DNA of 64,000 nucleotides, taken from assembly GCA_014898425.1 (NCBI GenBank), contig RCSZ01000003.1, positions 124,001 through 188,000 on the forward strand, given 5' to 3'. The first letter of the stretch is position 1; every line of letters starts with the position of its first letter. This document shows positions 1 to 11,032 of this stretch, one piece after another. Source of the stretch: Botryotinia globosa. Taxonomy: Eukaryota > Ascomycota > Leotiomycetes > Helotiales > Sclerotiniaceae. Under the pieces are notes generated by a model, which was given only the letters and a program-made list of their open reading frames with translations, searched no databases and was not told the origin of the DNA. Made by a program: the position numbers and the translations under genes.

Positions 1-698
1 GAATCAAAGGCGACAACAGCGGGGACTGGCATCAATGGGGCGAGATAATGTAGGATTGCAACCTGATCTCTCATGCTTTCATTCGCATGAAGGTTTCGAG
101 GAATGCGAAGAACAAAGTCCTGATTGTCTTTGGAAGGAAGTGAAAGACAGACGACTCTATTGAAACTACCTCCTCTCATACGCTCAATTTTCGAGGGCTC
201 ACCGAGACCAAGATCATGACATAACTGAATGATCTTATGCTTGTATGTCACAAAAGGCTCTTGATCGTCCCAGTCGCAGGTAGAACCTGAACCCCGAAGG
301 ACCTCGGAGCTGGAAGACTTTATCGATTCCGGAGCAGGTGACAAAGTGGTGGGCACAGAATTGATAAACTGTGCACATTGTCGTAGGCCTTCTGAAGTGT
401 CTTCAGAAGGTTCGGGAACAATCGATGTTAGAGGCGACAGAGAGGGGGTTTTGGACGTGTCGGCAAGTGCGGTTTTGTTGTCGCAGCTTTTAAAAGAGTC
501 GGAGTCAACCGTAGCTGGGGCTGAGTGTGGATTTGGAGAGGAGCAATGATCAAAATTTGAGGAATCATTGACCACGGTGACATTGAGTGTTGATGCTTCA
601 TCGGAAACCGAAGGTGGAGGGGTTTTTTGCGTCGACCTTGAGACTTTGAATTTGAATTTGGATGCGACGTTGCGCAGAAGGGTTTTTATGGAAGGCAT
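1..698 (-). CDS. APH-like phosphotransferase, C-terminus beyond window
   Basis: The reading frame is open from an ATG at 698 leftwards to the window edge (232 codons), so only the N-terminal part is present. The first ~130 residues are Ser/Thr/Pro-rich and look disordered. After them comes a kinase-like start: a Gly-rich loop (GGSFNRVVCLSL) followed about 15 residues later by FVLRIPR, the pattern of the ATP-binding lobe in fungal aminoglycoside-phosphotransferase-like (APH, protein-kinase-like fold) proteins. In many fungal members the ATP-binding lysine is replaced by Arg, as here. The catalytic HxD loop would lie outside the window. The substrate is unknown; these families are large in filamentous fungi and most members are uncharacterised. 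No intron was needed within the visible part. Confidence 0.7.
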   Translation of the reverse strand, partial: MPSIKTLLRNVASKFKFKVSRSTQKTPPPSVSDEASTLNVTVVNDSSNFDHCSSPNPHSAPATVDSDSFKSCDNKTALADTSKTPSLSPLTSIVPEPSEDTSEGLRQCAQFINSVPTTLSPAPESIKSSSSEVLRGSGSTCDWDDQEPFVTYKHKIIQLCHDLGLGEPSKIERMRGGSFNRVVCLSLPSKDNQDFVLRIPRNLHANESMRDQVAILHYLAPLMPVPAVVAFD

Positions 699-770
699 TT
701 GAATGCAAACAGCTACCTGTAATCTGGCAGAGATCAAACAGCTCTTGAGTGTCGATTTCTGATGAAGAGA

Positions 771-826
771 AGATGTTCTGTGGAAGATATTGTTCTGTGG
801 AAGATATTGTTGTGTGGAAGATCTCG
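771..826. repeat. 17-bp tandem repeat, about three copies
   Basis: The unit TGTTCTGTGGAAGATAT recurs about three times head to tail, the last copy diverged. It lies just upstream of the APH-like start codon at 698. Confidence 0.8.
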
Positions 827-1053
827 ATGTTTATGTAGAAAATGTTATTTGGAAGTTGTTTACAAGACAGGAAGAAAAAAAGAAGGAGAGTGGGTGGGGG
901 GAAGCGATGTATTTAAGGAATTTGACGACGAGATGAATGTATTGCAATTCCCTTAGCGTCACACGGTAGTATTAAGGTTTGCTCATTCGCGCGTTCACCC
1001 ATTCATCCCGCTGTTGAGTGAATAACTATGTATACGTAGAGGCGTACACATCG

Positions 1054-1305
1054 GACGAGAAGGTAAGAGATGAATTGCGAAGACCGTACCTTTCCAAATC
1101 AACGAACAGAACATTATACGGTGTATATGCGACTGTGTACGGCTTCCCTTGATATCAAGATTATATAAGGTTAATCATATATCAGACGAAACAGTAAGAG
1201 TTGAAATTTAGATACCGCACTCTCAGAATCAAGTAACAAACATCATACGGTATATTCACCATGGTGTATGTATGTATGTATGTGCAGCTTTTATTGATAT
1301 AAAGA
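1054..1305. repeat. Degenerate direct duplication, ~110-120 bp units
   Basis: Two diverged copies lie at about 1054-1160 and 1185-1305. Both contain, in the same order, GACGA, GTAAGAG, GAA, ACCG, AATCAA, AACA, ACAT, ATACGGT, GTGTA and TTGATAT followed by AAGA. The second copy also has an internal (TATG)n expansion. Origin unknown; either an old tandem duplication or two copies of a small element. Confidence 0.6.
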
Positions 1306-1542
1306 GGTACGTCTTGAATTTACAAATCATCTCTGAATCATGATTAATTCTGAGTTATCTCCAATCCCAATTCCAACCCCAATGCTCGTCTAGATAATAG
1401 ACACTAATTTTCAACTCCTAACTCCCATAACAAGATACAAAATAAAAATAGAAACCCAAGTAATACAAACCGAATTTCTAGCATTCAGTATCATTCACCC
1501 CTCAATCCTAACTATGCTCTTCCTTCTTCCATCACATCGCAT

Positions 1543-3954
1543 CTACACTTCCACTCCCAATTTATTCAAAGCTACTCCTGCAAAATGTCCCCCCACAACC
1601 GGCCTTGCGATGAAATGAGCACCAAAGTCCGCTAAGTCTGCTGTCGTTGTATCATAGAAATCCGTCAACGCTACTCCAGATTCACTCATTCCCACAAACT
1701 TTGCAACATTCCCTATCATTTCCTTCTTCGTTTGATCCGATGCAATAGATGCACACCAAACATTCCAATCACTCTTTGTCCATCCATGTCTCGAATCTAG
1801 TGGAACACCGTAAGTGTTTGTTACTGAAGGGTAGAAAGTGGATTGCATGTCGTAGATCGATTGAGGAACAAGATTCAGAGATAGGAGCTTATCTGGGAAG
1901 AGGTTATAGAGGAGAGAATAGGATGAAGAATTAGCGTAGTTGAGTGATGTATGGGCAAGCATTGGTGAAGAACTAGAAGAACTCGTAGAATTGACAACTG
2001 CGAGATCCATCCACTTTCCCACATATTCCTGAGCAATGGAGCTGTAATTTGTTGAAACATCAGAATGAGAGGTCAAAGAAGCGATTTCCGCCATCGCTTT
2101 AATCCCAATGATACCCTTTAATGCCAGGTTTGTCTGATTGACCAGTTTGCCGGCAAAATCATCTGTGCTCAGTTGATTCGCCGGAATCAGCGCAGAAGCA
2201 ATCAGGTATTGAGTCCACTGATCCAAGATTTCATAATGATCGTTTAAAAATTCTGTATCGTTGGTAGCGCGGAAGTAAGAAAGGGACATGATAAGCATGT
2301 TTCCGCACTCCTCTAATGGCATTTCTTCATCATTCCCCGCGGAGTGACCAGTAGCATTAGGATAGGCGGAACCGAGATCGTGCATACTGTAGGCGTTGGG
2401 GTAGCGACCTGTTTCTTGGTTTTCAAATAGAGGCTTGAGGGCTAATTTTAGGAGAAGTGGATTGGTGTAGAGAAGGATAGGGTGCATTGGAAACAATACG
2501 TCGACAGTTTGAACGTTGCCATCGGAGGATATCTCTTTGACGAAGAGGTAGGGGTTTGAGGAAGTGCCTACAAGTTGAGTTGCGCCGAATGCCTGTCGTG
2601 CAGATAGGGAGGTGATAGTTAAGTAATCTTGGCCACCAAAAGCAATGGAGTCTTGGCTAATCATATCGTCGAAAGTGTCGGAGAAGCTGCAGGATGTGTC
2701 CCATTCGTTGTAGAAAAATGATAACGCATCGGTATCACTGGCAAAATATGACGTCCACAAGGATGGCAATGTGGTATTACCACCGCTTCCATCAAACTGA
2801 ATTGCGTCTTTCTGGGCCAATCCCAACACAAACACCACCTCCTGAGCCGTCGTGTACAAATTTCCAAAATTCTTAGCAAAACCAAACGTCGGAAATTCGT
2901 CATTTATCGCTCGATAATTCCAATCTTTAGTATTCGGAAGCTTTCCTTCGCTTTGGAAAGCAGCACGAACAACTTTGTCGGCTCCGGATTGATAAGTGAT
3001 ATTGCTGTCATCTTGAGTGGCCCAATACCAATATCCCCATTCAGCTTGCTCATTGATTTCAGTAAACGCTAGTTGCTCTTGTCGATAGACTCTATGGTAT
3101 GCGACTTTATCATCTGTCACTCCATAATCCCATTGTGCCGTAGTACTTCGATCACCCGAAACCCATTCTAAATGTGTTAGTCAACGGTACATACAGTATA
3201 ATGAGGATATCCAATGTCCGGACAGCATTCTAATGGTGATCAATTTACAATCGCTTAGACGATTTCGAAGCATGATTTTCTCAGATATCCACTTCTCTGA
3301 GCGGACATTGGATACCCTGTATAGAGTAAGAATAGATTACTTACCAGCCGAGATATCTGCATAAACCGACACATCATGAGTTTTCCCATCTGTAGACACC
3401 ACATCCACATGCAAATAGGCCATAGTCAAAGATTGTTGTTTCAAATCTTTCGGGTTAAGAGGTGATAAGAACGTAGCCGTCAAATTAATCTTTCCTTCTA
3501 CGTTAAAAGTAAAAATACTCTTTGTAGAGGTATATTCGAAAGACGTCTGCTCTGCAGATTTGAGTAGAGTTTTATTGTCAGCTGCGTAAGGATATCCCAT
3601 CCAAGTCAATGGTTCACCATCTACTCTTACAATTCCTGTCATTCCCGTGATTTGGTTGCTAGAATCCCTATATTAGCCTAGCTGACTGAGCAATAATAGG
3701 CAGTTGAAAAATAACTGCTATATCGACGGATGGGCAACAACTTACTGCCAGAATGTACTCCATCGCAAAGCAAGGCTATTGCCGTTTTTATAATCAGTAG
3801 CATTAGTTCCGAAAATTTGCCAACTATTCAGATATGGCGATTTGACCATCAAAGGAACAGCAGGCGGCCTCTCAGGCGTGAATGTCCCTTGAGCATAACT
3901 TTGCGTGATAGCTGCCGAGAGAATTCCTAAGAGAATGAACTGAATAGAAACCAT
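1543..3954 (-). CDS. gtaA: Secreted GtaA-type glutaminase
   Basis: Three exons: 3746-3954, 3345-3667 and 1543-3167; the junctions restore one frame of 718 residues. The start at 3954 is chosen because it opens a clean signal peptide (MVSIQFILLGILSAAI, cleavage near AQG); a longer ORF upstream lacks one. The body matches the fungal glutaminase family of Aspergillus GtaA (N-terminal DUF5127-like, then DUF4965/DUF1793-like alpha-toroid domain), with the expected length of about 690-720 residues and Trp/Asp-rich segments such as WGYWYWATQDD and DSRHGWTKSDW. Family knowledge: hydrolyses glutamine to glutamate and ammonia outside the cell or at the wall, supporting nitrogen use. Intron 2 is unusually long and contains a MITE-like insertion. 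Many N-glycosylation sequons fit secretion. Catalytic activity is inferred from the family only. Confidence 0.9.
3191..3322. mobile_element. MITE-like element inside a glutaminase intron
   Basis: A perfect 13-bp inverted repeat, TATCCAATGTCCG at 3208-3220 and its complement at 3302-3314, is flanked outside on both sides by TACAG-type ends next to TA dinucleotides. The span of ~130 bp lies wholly inside intron 2 (3168-3344); without it the intron would be about 47 nt. Short size, terminal inverted repeats and TA flanks fit a non-autonomous Tc1/mariner/pogo-type element. No transposase is present. Confidence 0.55.
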
Positions 3955-5552
3955 TATTATGGAAATATTAATACAAAAATAGTGATACGAGTGAAAGCTG
4001 GCAATGTATATTGACAAGACAAAAAAGGTAGAGGTTCAGAAAGGAAAAAAGCTTGAAGTCGTGAGTTATAAATGAATGATATAGTGAGAATGGCTTCTCA
4101 TTATCCAACTACTGATAATCGTGAGCGATCCGCGGAACTAACAACAAAATATCGATTCTCAGAAGGTAGCAGCAAGAAAGAAGGAAAGACCCAACAAAAC
4201 CCCCACTAAATGTAAAAGGGCCAAGAGAAAGAAGGAATGGCAGCGTAGTGAATGTAATGACACACTTCTATGCATCTAAATGACAGAAAATTGAAACAAT
4301 GACCGATTGGAATTTCTGCACCACTTGTAATTAATCTGCCTTGGCAAACAAGGTCATTATACCTGAGGACAAACTCCTGTCATATACATGCAGGAACTTA
4401 ATGGACCCCCGTCTCCCATCAACAAGAAGGGTCCGGCCCGCGAAGGAGATCGAATAAGCCTAGAAGTTGGCCTTGGTGGGGAATATAAATAGTGACATGC
4501 TTCATTGACTTCTCAAAAGGGCGGCTATTCCAAGCATACCGGCCTTGGTACCTGGAGCATATGGAATCAAATCCATAGATACAAAGGGGCTCTGTAAATC
4601 GAAGCGCTGTCCCAGGCTGGCACGGGCGGTTGAAGATCCGATCTAAAATCTTAGATCTGCGCTTGAGCTGAGACTTATGATGTCAAGAAGTGGATGAATT
4701 GAACATTATGACCATGATATAATGAGCTGCTAGCGATTAGCATTTCTATTGAAAAATAGAAACGAACCCAATCTTGGATCTGAGAACTGGAACACATATC
4801 TCATAGAAGCGGTCAATTACATCAGGTATTCATGGCAAACTAAACAAGCACATTCAAAGGAAGAAAGATTGTCGGTAATGGTGGTCAAGCAGATCGGAAA
4901 TTCGCTAACCTTATAAGAAGGATCTGGTGGGTCAAAGTCTTGGAAATCGTCGCTCCAATTTCTCGCTTCTAATTGGCTAGTATGGTAGGCTGCCCCCCCA
5001 TCCATCTTCAGTCTATTTTGATACAGAACACAGCCATCGAAATACCTTACGATATGATCTGATATACAGCCTCGAGACAGCTTGCAAATATGAGTGCGGT
5101 GCTAATATCCAAAAGCGTGAAAATTTCTTACTTCTGATTCACAAATTTGATCTCTAAATGATTTCTCTCAGGCCGTAAAATACAGTACCTGACCTTAAGG
5201 GGCTCGAAAACAAGTATGGTAACATTGTTCTTCTAATTCACGGATGAAGTCTACAAAGGGGTCAACATTACTATCATACAACTCATGGATATAGAATATA
5301 GTGACTCTTGAGGTTCGAACGAAAGACTAGGGGTGGCAGTACGATTGATTTAGACTTAAATTTAAGGTCATTCTACGTTTTGTGTAGCCCTGTAGCCTTC
5401 CTGATTATCTTTCTCGCAGATTTTGTAGTTGCTCCCATCATACCGTAGAAAAGACGTGAAGATAATCATACAAGTATATCGTGGATATTGAATGTATGAT
5501 TATGTCTAACTTCGTACTGGAGAAGTGCAATCCCCTTCCGCCCGATACATAA
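3955..5552. promoter_or_regulatory. Glutaminase upstream region, no gene seen
   Basis: 1.6 kb without a defensible gene between the glutaminase start and the end of the hydrolase gene. A TATA-like TTATAAAT lies near 4064, and a TGATAA (GATA-factor type) site lies near 4113, which could suit nitrogen-regulated expression of a glutaminase; single sites of this length are expected by chance, so this is weak. Confidence 0.35.
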
Positions 5553-6656
5553 TCATAGTTGGTCCAGCCATTTAGCTGCTACCTTCACAGAATTGACTGC
5601 TTCCTTTTCGAATCCAATGATATTTCCAACCAGCAAAATATCATGAGTCGCAATTTCCTCACTATGAAAAGCAATTTTATTGCCTTCTATACCCTTCATT
5701 CTGTCCGAAAATTCCTTGACTTGTTCAAATAAAATCTCTTGCCCATTGCCTTGGATCCACATTGGTGTCTTTGTATAGAATGGAGATTTTGCAGGACTGA
5801 TCCATTTAGAGTCCATACTGACTGGACCATCTTTGGGACAATAGGAATTGGCTCCCCAGATCGCAAAATTGGCAGGAATGTAATCTGTGAATCTGCGTGG
5901 AGATTCATACAACACTTCTGGAGTAAGAGTCCTTGCAAGATCAGTCCAGGGAGACCACAAAAGTGCCGCTGCAGGACCAGGCGCATCGGCATCAGCAAGA
6001 TATCTCAATAGTGCCGCAACAATATTACCACCTGCTGAATCTCCACCCACGATAATGTTGGAGTACTCAATCCCTAGATCTCGGAGATAGTGGAGAGCTG
6101 TGACAGCGTCTTGAAGCGCGGCAGGAAAGCGACCGTCAGGGTTCGAAGAAAGTCGATAAGAGACCATCAACGTCTTTCCAATGTGCTGAGTGAGAAGACC
6201 GGCCGCATACCCAGATTCTTTAGGGCGACAGTCACCCATGACAAAAGCTCCACCATGAAAATGAAGTACAACCTTCTTGGTTTTATCCTCGTCGACGTTG
6301 TAAGGCGAGGGATACCAATAGCCACAAATCGTTGCGGGTTTTATTTCCTTATCATCACAGATTCCCTTGTAAACTCCTGATATGGAAGATGGCTTGATTG
6401 GAACAAGAAAACCTTCTTCTTCACCCTTTGCCTTTATAACCAAAGGCGTGGAGGCCTGTACCACAGATGTATGCCAAATGACATTTTTCAGTGCGACAGC
6501 TATTACGGCTTGCTTGAAGTTCCATTCTGGATGCTGTCGATTCGACGAGGATGAATAATGAAAGATCCAGAAAGGCAACTTGATAGCGTTCACTATGATG
6601 GCACCTATAGCCCAGATTCCTTTGAACGGATGACGTGTGATCAAATCGGAGGCCAT
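5553..6656 (-). CDS. Alpha/beta-hydrolase (HSL-like esterase/lipase)
   Basis: Single-exon gene of 367 residues. The frame stays open to a TTG at 6695, but the first ATG is at 6656, giving an N-terminus MASDLITRHPFKG that resembles other fungal members. Motifs: oxyanion-hole HGGA at residues 134-137, nucleophile elbow GDSAG with Ser207, a likely acid in the segment NGQEILFE (near Glu307), and catalytic His338 in ATHD. This is the alpha/beta-hydrolase fold-3 (hormone-sensitive-lipase-like) layout. A hydrophobic stretch near residues 12-35 may anchor it to a membrane. Substrate unknown; family members cleave short acyl esters or lipids. Its downstream neighbour in the same orientation is the glutaminase, 1.6 kb away, with no sign of co-regulation. 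Confidence 0.88.
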   Translation of the reverse strand: MASDLITRHPFKGIWAIGAIIVNAIKLPFWIFHYSSSSNRQHPEWNFKQAVIAVALKNVIWHTSVVQASTPLVIKAKGEEEGFLVPIKPSSISGVYKGICDDKEIKPATICGYWYPSPYNVDEDKTKKVVLHFHGGAFVMGDCRPKESGYAAGLLTQHIGKTLMVSYRLSSNPDGRFPAALQDAVTALHYLRDLGIEYSNIIVGGDSAGGNIVAALLRYLADADAPGPAAALLWSPWTDLARTLTPEVLYESPRRFTDYIPANFAIWGANSYCPKDGPVSMDSKWISPAKSPFYTKTPMWIQGNGQEILFEQVKEFSDRMKGIEGNKIAFHSEEIATHDILLVGNIIGFEKEAVNSVKVAAKWLDQL

Positions 6657-8348
6657 AGCTTGCTTTAAGGGCACCAGAGATGGATTGAAGTACAACTTTC
6701 CGACAACGGAAAAGGGAAGTCGATTTGATTTGATTTATTCTTTTGACAACCACTTCGATCATGTAATGCTTTGAAGTTGCTAATTGTTGTCTAGCTTTTG
6801 GTTTGTGTGTCTGTGAATTTATAGATCTAAATGATTCGGGTTTGGTGAGTGTTCAAACAACCGTCGGATGTTCGGTTAAGGTTATACGATCAAACTGACT
6901 ACATATTGAACTAGTGAACGGACTTTCATTGGCAGTGCAGTGAGACTTAATCTAACTAGAAGTAAATCATCTATTCAGCCCGTCAAGTGCAAACGAATTT
7001 CTGAATAATAATTTCCCTTCGTGTGAGAATCCTGCACAGGTATCTCTGTATCCATAACCCATTTCTACTTCTTCTAGTCATTTCACTAAATCACCTTCAT
7101 AGACCGTGATGTATCAATCCAGAGGTTCAATATAACTTCAGAAGATACATGTGTCATTTTCACCTAGAAACATCCAATAAACATAGCCATTAAGTAATCT
7201 CTAGTTTTTGAGCTCGCTATTCTATAAAGATATGGAATAATTCGATTCTCAATCAAAGGAAGTAGACATAATTTACCGAGTGTTATCTCAATTCAACTTC
7301 TTCTGCCTGGCCCTTTTCCTCTCTCCCTCTCTCCCTCTCTCCCTCTCTCCCTCTCTCCCTCTCTCCCTCTCTCCCTCTCTCCCTCTCTCCCTCTCCCTCT
7401 CTCTCTCCTCTAACCCCTCAACTCTAGAAAAAGTATCACTCACACTTTCAAACATCCCTCCCAACTCAGCCCAGCTCAGCCCAGCTCAGCCCAGCTTAAA
7501 CTTCCCCATTTTTTGCTCCTCGCAAACAAAATCCCATCTCCCATCTCCCATCTCCCATCTCAGATCCCGATCCAACAAATCACACTCATATTCATAAGCA
7601 TCCCCATCCACAATCATCACCCAATGCACTGCATCAAAAGCATATGCCATATCCCATAGCCTATGCACAAGCCCGCAATTACACATCACTCACACGCCAA
7701 AAGTAAATAGCTGAGAGCAAATCGAAATGAGTTCCTAGGCTCTCAAGTATGATTACCTAGATACCTACTCTTAATACTCAAACCTATCTCATAACTCTTC
7801 CTACCGCTCTAGGCTCCATAGTAGATTCAAAAGAATCCTCTCAAATCATCCTATTAATCACTCGCCAAGGGACTTCACATGTCTAAGCCTGACGTGCAAA
7901 GTATCGGGAAGAAGATCCAGGCGAACAAATAAAACATCTTCCTCGTCTAGACGAATGTAAACATAGAAAACTTGTCCAAGCATACAAACACCCGTCGAAT
8001 TTCTCCCACGTAGCTGGAATAATCCACTTATATCACAATTCCATACTTCCATACTTCATCTGCACAGCTGAATGCAGCACACCAGTCACATATCATATCT
8101 CACATTATGTCAAAATAGGTATTCATAACTGATTTGATTGACTCCCAACACCCAATGTAAGGCGCTTAGCTTAGTTCAACCCAGTTCAGCAACGCAAGCA
8201 AATCTTGGAAATAAAAATTACTCATGAAAATGTGAGAAGAATGAATCAATCTTCGGGAGGATTCTCCATAAATTCGTTTATCCGTGATATCGACACTTTG
8301 CCCCTCCGCCCAAAGAAACATTTAAATGGCAAGAAAATACCCAAAAAT
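6657..8348. other. Intergenic with pyrimidine-rich microsatellites
   Basis: 1.7 kb with no defensible gene; contains the promoter of the hydrolase and the 3' flank of dsk2. A CTCTCCCT array, a short (CAGCCCAGCT)n run near 7472-7497 and a (CTCCCAT)n run near 7532-7560 are the main structures; open frames over them are repeat artefacts. Confidence 0.6.
7316..7407. repeat. (CTCTCCCT)n microsatellite
   Basis: About 90 bp of uninterrupted CTCTCCCT units ending in (CT)n. All pyrimidine on the + strand. Confidence 0.95.
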
Positions 8349-9692
8349 CTAGCTCAACAATTGTTCAATGGCTCCCTGAACACTTCCTCCACTTCTTCTC
8401 AAAGCCGCCACATTTCTGTCAAAGTCGAAGAATCCCATATCGTTTAATTGCCTGAGTTGATCGGCGTAGACTTCTTCAGGTGGTCTGGTGTCTGCTGGAG
8501 CTGCAGGTGCACTTGGGGCCGCACCACCCATTCCGCCCATACCGCCAAATCCACCAGGACCAAACATATCTCCGAATGTTCCATTTTGCATCATTTGCAT
8601 TGCTTGTTGTAATTGTTCAGGTGTGGGTTGTGGCATTCCTTGAAAGGGGTTGAATCCCGCCCCAGCGCCTGTTCCCCCAAACAGCGAGGCAAAGGGGTTC
8701 GGTGGATTAGCATCAGTACCAGTTGATGGGGTTCCCCCAGCAGAAGCGGGGGGTGGAGGAGTTTGGGCTGGAGTATGACCCGCGGCTGCTGCTCCTGGTC
8801 CACCGAACAATGATGCGAATGGATTATTAGCACCTCCTGCAGCAGGCATTCCAAACATATTGAAAGGTGGTGCGCTGGGTTGACCACTTCCTGGTGTGCT
8901 CCCTGCTGCTCCAGCGGGTGTAGTATCAGTGACGCCCGGCGCGGGAAAACCGCCAGCCCCTCCACCCCCCATTTGTCTTCTCATCGCAGCAGCTTGTCGA
9001 ATGGAGTTCGGATCCGTAAGCATGTTTCTGAACATAGGTGACTGTAATATCTCGCGCGCGTTGGGCATATCTCTGAGCATTGGAGTGTTTTGGATCATCA
9101 TGTTGACAAGGTCAGGGTTGTTAAGAGCTTCGTTCATTGTTTGACGAATATTGGGATCATCCATCATTTGAGCGAGCGCATCTTCACTTGGTGGCGCACC
9201 CATCTGCGAAAATGTTAGTACAGAAAAATTACTCTCAGGAATGGGTATACGTACACCACCATCTGCGCCGAACATTTCAGCACCTGGAAGACCCATATGG
9301 CCTGCATATCGAGCACCGGTCAAGCCAGCAAGAGGATTGTTCGCAGTTCCAGCAGCCATGTTAGTTGGGAGACTTGCTGCAGCGCCAGTTGCGGCATTGG
9401 CAGCAGCATTGGCAACGTTACTTTGTGCGCTCTTGACCATATGTATCGTATTGTTAGGCTTGATCTTATAAGTGCTCAAAGGTTCCTCATTCTTCATAAC
9501 GCGACCGGAGTAGATTAATCGTTGCCGATCTACCGGAATCTTTTCGTAATCATCTCCAGCTAGCTTTGTCTTTAGGTCAAGAACTGTTGCGGTCTCTGCC
9601 ATGGTGATTGTGTGATTTCCATCAGAGGATGTCTTGACTTTGAAGGTGATCTGAGAATCGCCCTCGGGCGCGGTTGGTGTCTCGTCTGACAT
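8349..9692 (-). CDS. DSK2: Ubiquilin-type ubiquitin shuttle Dsk2
   Basis: Exons 9255-9692 and 8349-9203; the 51-nt intron 9204-9254 has donor GTACGT, a perfect TACTAAC branch site and TTCGCAG acceptor. Spliced product 430 residues. The start MSDETPTAPEG at 9692 is preferred over an upstream in-frame start that would add 55 unconserved residues. Domains: N-terminal ubiquitin-like fold (ITFKVKTSSDGNHTITM... to IHMVKS), central STI1-like region (NPDLVNMMIQNTPMLRDMPN), a low-complexity Gly/Pro/Ala/Met linker with two NPFASLFGG repeats, and a C-terminal UBA (QLRQLNDMGFFDFDRNVAAL). Family role: carries polyubiquitinated proteins to the proteasome. The intron is a multiple of three and stop-free, so retention would only insert 17 residues. 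Confidence 0.95.
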   Translation of the reverse strand: MSDETPTAPEGDSQITFKVKTSSDGNHTITMAETATVLDLKTKLAGDDYEKIPVDRQRLIYSGRVMKNEEPLSTYKIKPNNTIHMVKSAQSNVANAAANAATGAAASLPTNMAAGTANNPLAGLTGARYAGHMGLPGAEMFGADGGVRIPIPESNFSVLTFSQMGAPPSEDALAQMMDDPNIRQTMNEALNNPDLVNMMIQNTPMLRDMPNAREILQSPMFRNMLTDPNSIRQAAAMRRQMGGGGAGGFPAPGVTDTTPAGAAGSTPGSGQPSAPPFNMFGMPAAGGANNPFASLFGGPGAAAAGHTPAQTPPPPASAGGTPSTGTDANPPNPFASLFGGTGAGAGFNPFQGMPQPTPEQLQQAMQMMQNGTFGDMFGPGGFGGMGGMGGAAPSAPAAPADTRPPEEVYADQLRQLNDMGFFDFDRNVAALRRSGGSVQGAIEQLLS

Positions 9693-11032
9693 TTTTATAG
9701 TTTTAATAGATATACGAGATGACTGATGGAGATTGAATTGAATCCAGATATCTGAAAGAGTCAGGCAGGTATGGTTGGAGGTTGTTTGTTGGATTGACAG
9801 TAAAGGTGGTTTGATGTATGTATTGGGTAGGTAGGGAATCGTATCTATCATAGGCAAATATTAAGTGAGGCGTTGAGGGGTGTGGCTATGGCTATGGCTC
9901 AGATGACGTTCGATACCTAGGTAGGTAAGGTAGGTAGTTCAAAGATGGCTGTCACTAGGAAATTTTGAGAGGAAGGATGATCCATATGCGAGAAAGAGAA
10001 AGAGAAATTAAAACAAGAGATAGAGAAATGCGATGATAGGTCAATTTTTCCTTGAAAAAGACAAATTACCATGGTTTGATTTACGATATAATTAATTCAT
10101 GATTTATCGTTAGCTCTACATCGTACAAAAGTATATATACCCTCATACACCTAGCTAGGTAGGTAGGTACGTTGTGTGACTGGTGACTGGTGACTGGCGA
10201 CTGACTGATGACTGATGACTGATGACTGATGACTGATGATAACATCTTCCATTGTAATCTTTTGGCTTCTGCTTAATACCATCTAATAGTAGGGAATTAT
10301 CAAAGGAACGTCCAGGGCCATAAGGCACAGTCATGCAAGGGCCGACCCAGCGCGAGATCTAAGTACCAGTGAGTGTCTAGTAAGGTAGAGTAGAGTTCCG
10401 CCTAACCCCTTTTCCTTATCGAGCAGAAAGTATATCAGACAGACCAGACCACGAAGAGAAGCTAAATTCAACAACCACGTGCCGGTCTATATGTTAGTAC
10501 CTAGGCAATGGATATCTTTCTTCACAGATTCCACATATTAGGTCTGTTGCTTGTTGAATTCAGCATCCGGACTCCCGGTGAGGTGTAACAAACAGAATGT
10601 AACACAAAGGCAAGTACCGGCCAGGGAAGATAAGAGCGGCTGGAGTAGGAGGGTCACTTATAACATTCATGCAATGGCTTTCAGGAATTAAAATCCGCCT
10701 TCTCAATACTCCAGCTACTAATACTTAAATACATGCTACCGCGCAGGAAGCAACCTTCTTGATAGACTTTCAACTGGGACAGATAAGGTACCGACCGAGC
10801 CATTAATTTTTAGTTGGGCCTCGGCTCGGTCCCCGCGTTTATAATCCGGGGATCCTTCAATTTCATAGCTTACCTACCCACTTCAAGACTCCTCTCTTAC
10901 TCTTACATACATACAAATCACTCCCCTCTCTCCCCTTCGATCTTTTGTGCTATATTATATTCAATCAATTCGGGAAATCAATTATTTCCAACAAACATAA
11001 CCACATCTATAACCCCAAAAACAATCTACAGG
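9693..11032. promoter_or_regulatory. Divergent promoter region, dsk2 / oxidoreductase
   Basis: 1.3 kb between two divergent genes. Contains CCTAGGTAGGTA-type words near 9917 and 10150, the 7-bp tandem repeat listed next, and pyrimidine-rich tracts near 10,880-10,940 just before the + strand gene. No additional gene seen. Confidence 0.5.
10176..10241. repeat. 7-bp tandem repeat (GTGACTG / ATGACTG)
   Basis: About nine head-to-tail copies of a 7-bp unit, the first ones TGACTGG and the later ones TGACTGA, in the dsk2 upstream region. Confidence 0.9.

Larger units (their letters stand above)
699..1542. other. Intergenic: APH promoter and glutaminase 3' flank
   Basis: No convincing gene. This holds the upstream region of the APH-like gene (minus strand) and the 3' flank of the glutaminase gene. 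Two repeat structures inside it are listed separately. Confidence 0.6.

Noticed and set aside
5303..5325. GGTTCGAAC word resembling a tRNA B-box
   Set aside because: No acceptor stem, D-arm or plausible A-box at the right distance; no cloverleaf can be drawn.
6657..6695. Longer N-terminus for the hydrolase starting at 6695
   Set aside because: The codon at 6695 is TTG, not ATG; the first ATG in frame is at 6656 and gives a family-like start.
7280..7597. 105-codon frame
   Set aside because: Made of Leu/Ser/Pro from the CTCTCCCT microsatellite.
9693..9857. 55-residue N-terminal extension of Dsk2
   Set aside because: Unconserved composition, and the ubiquitin-like domain starts properly after the Met at 9692.
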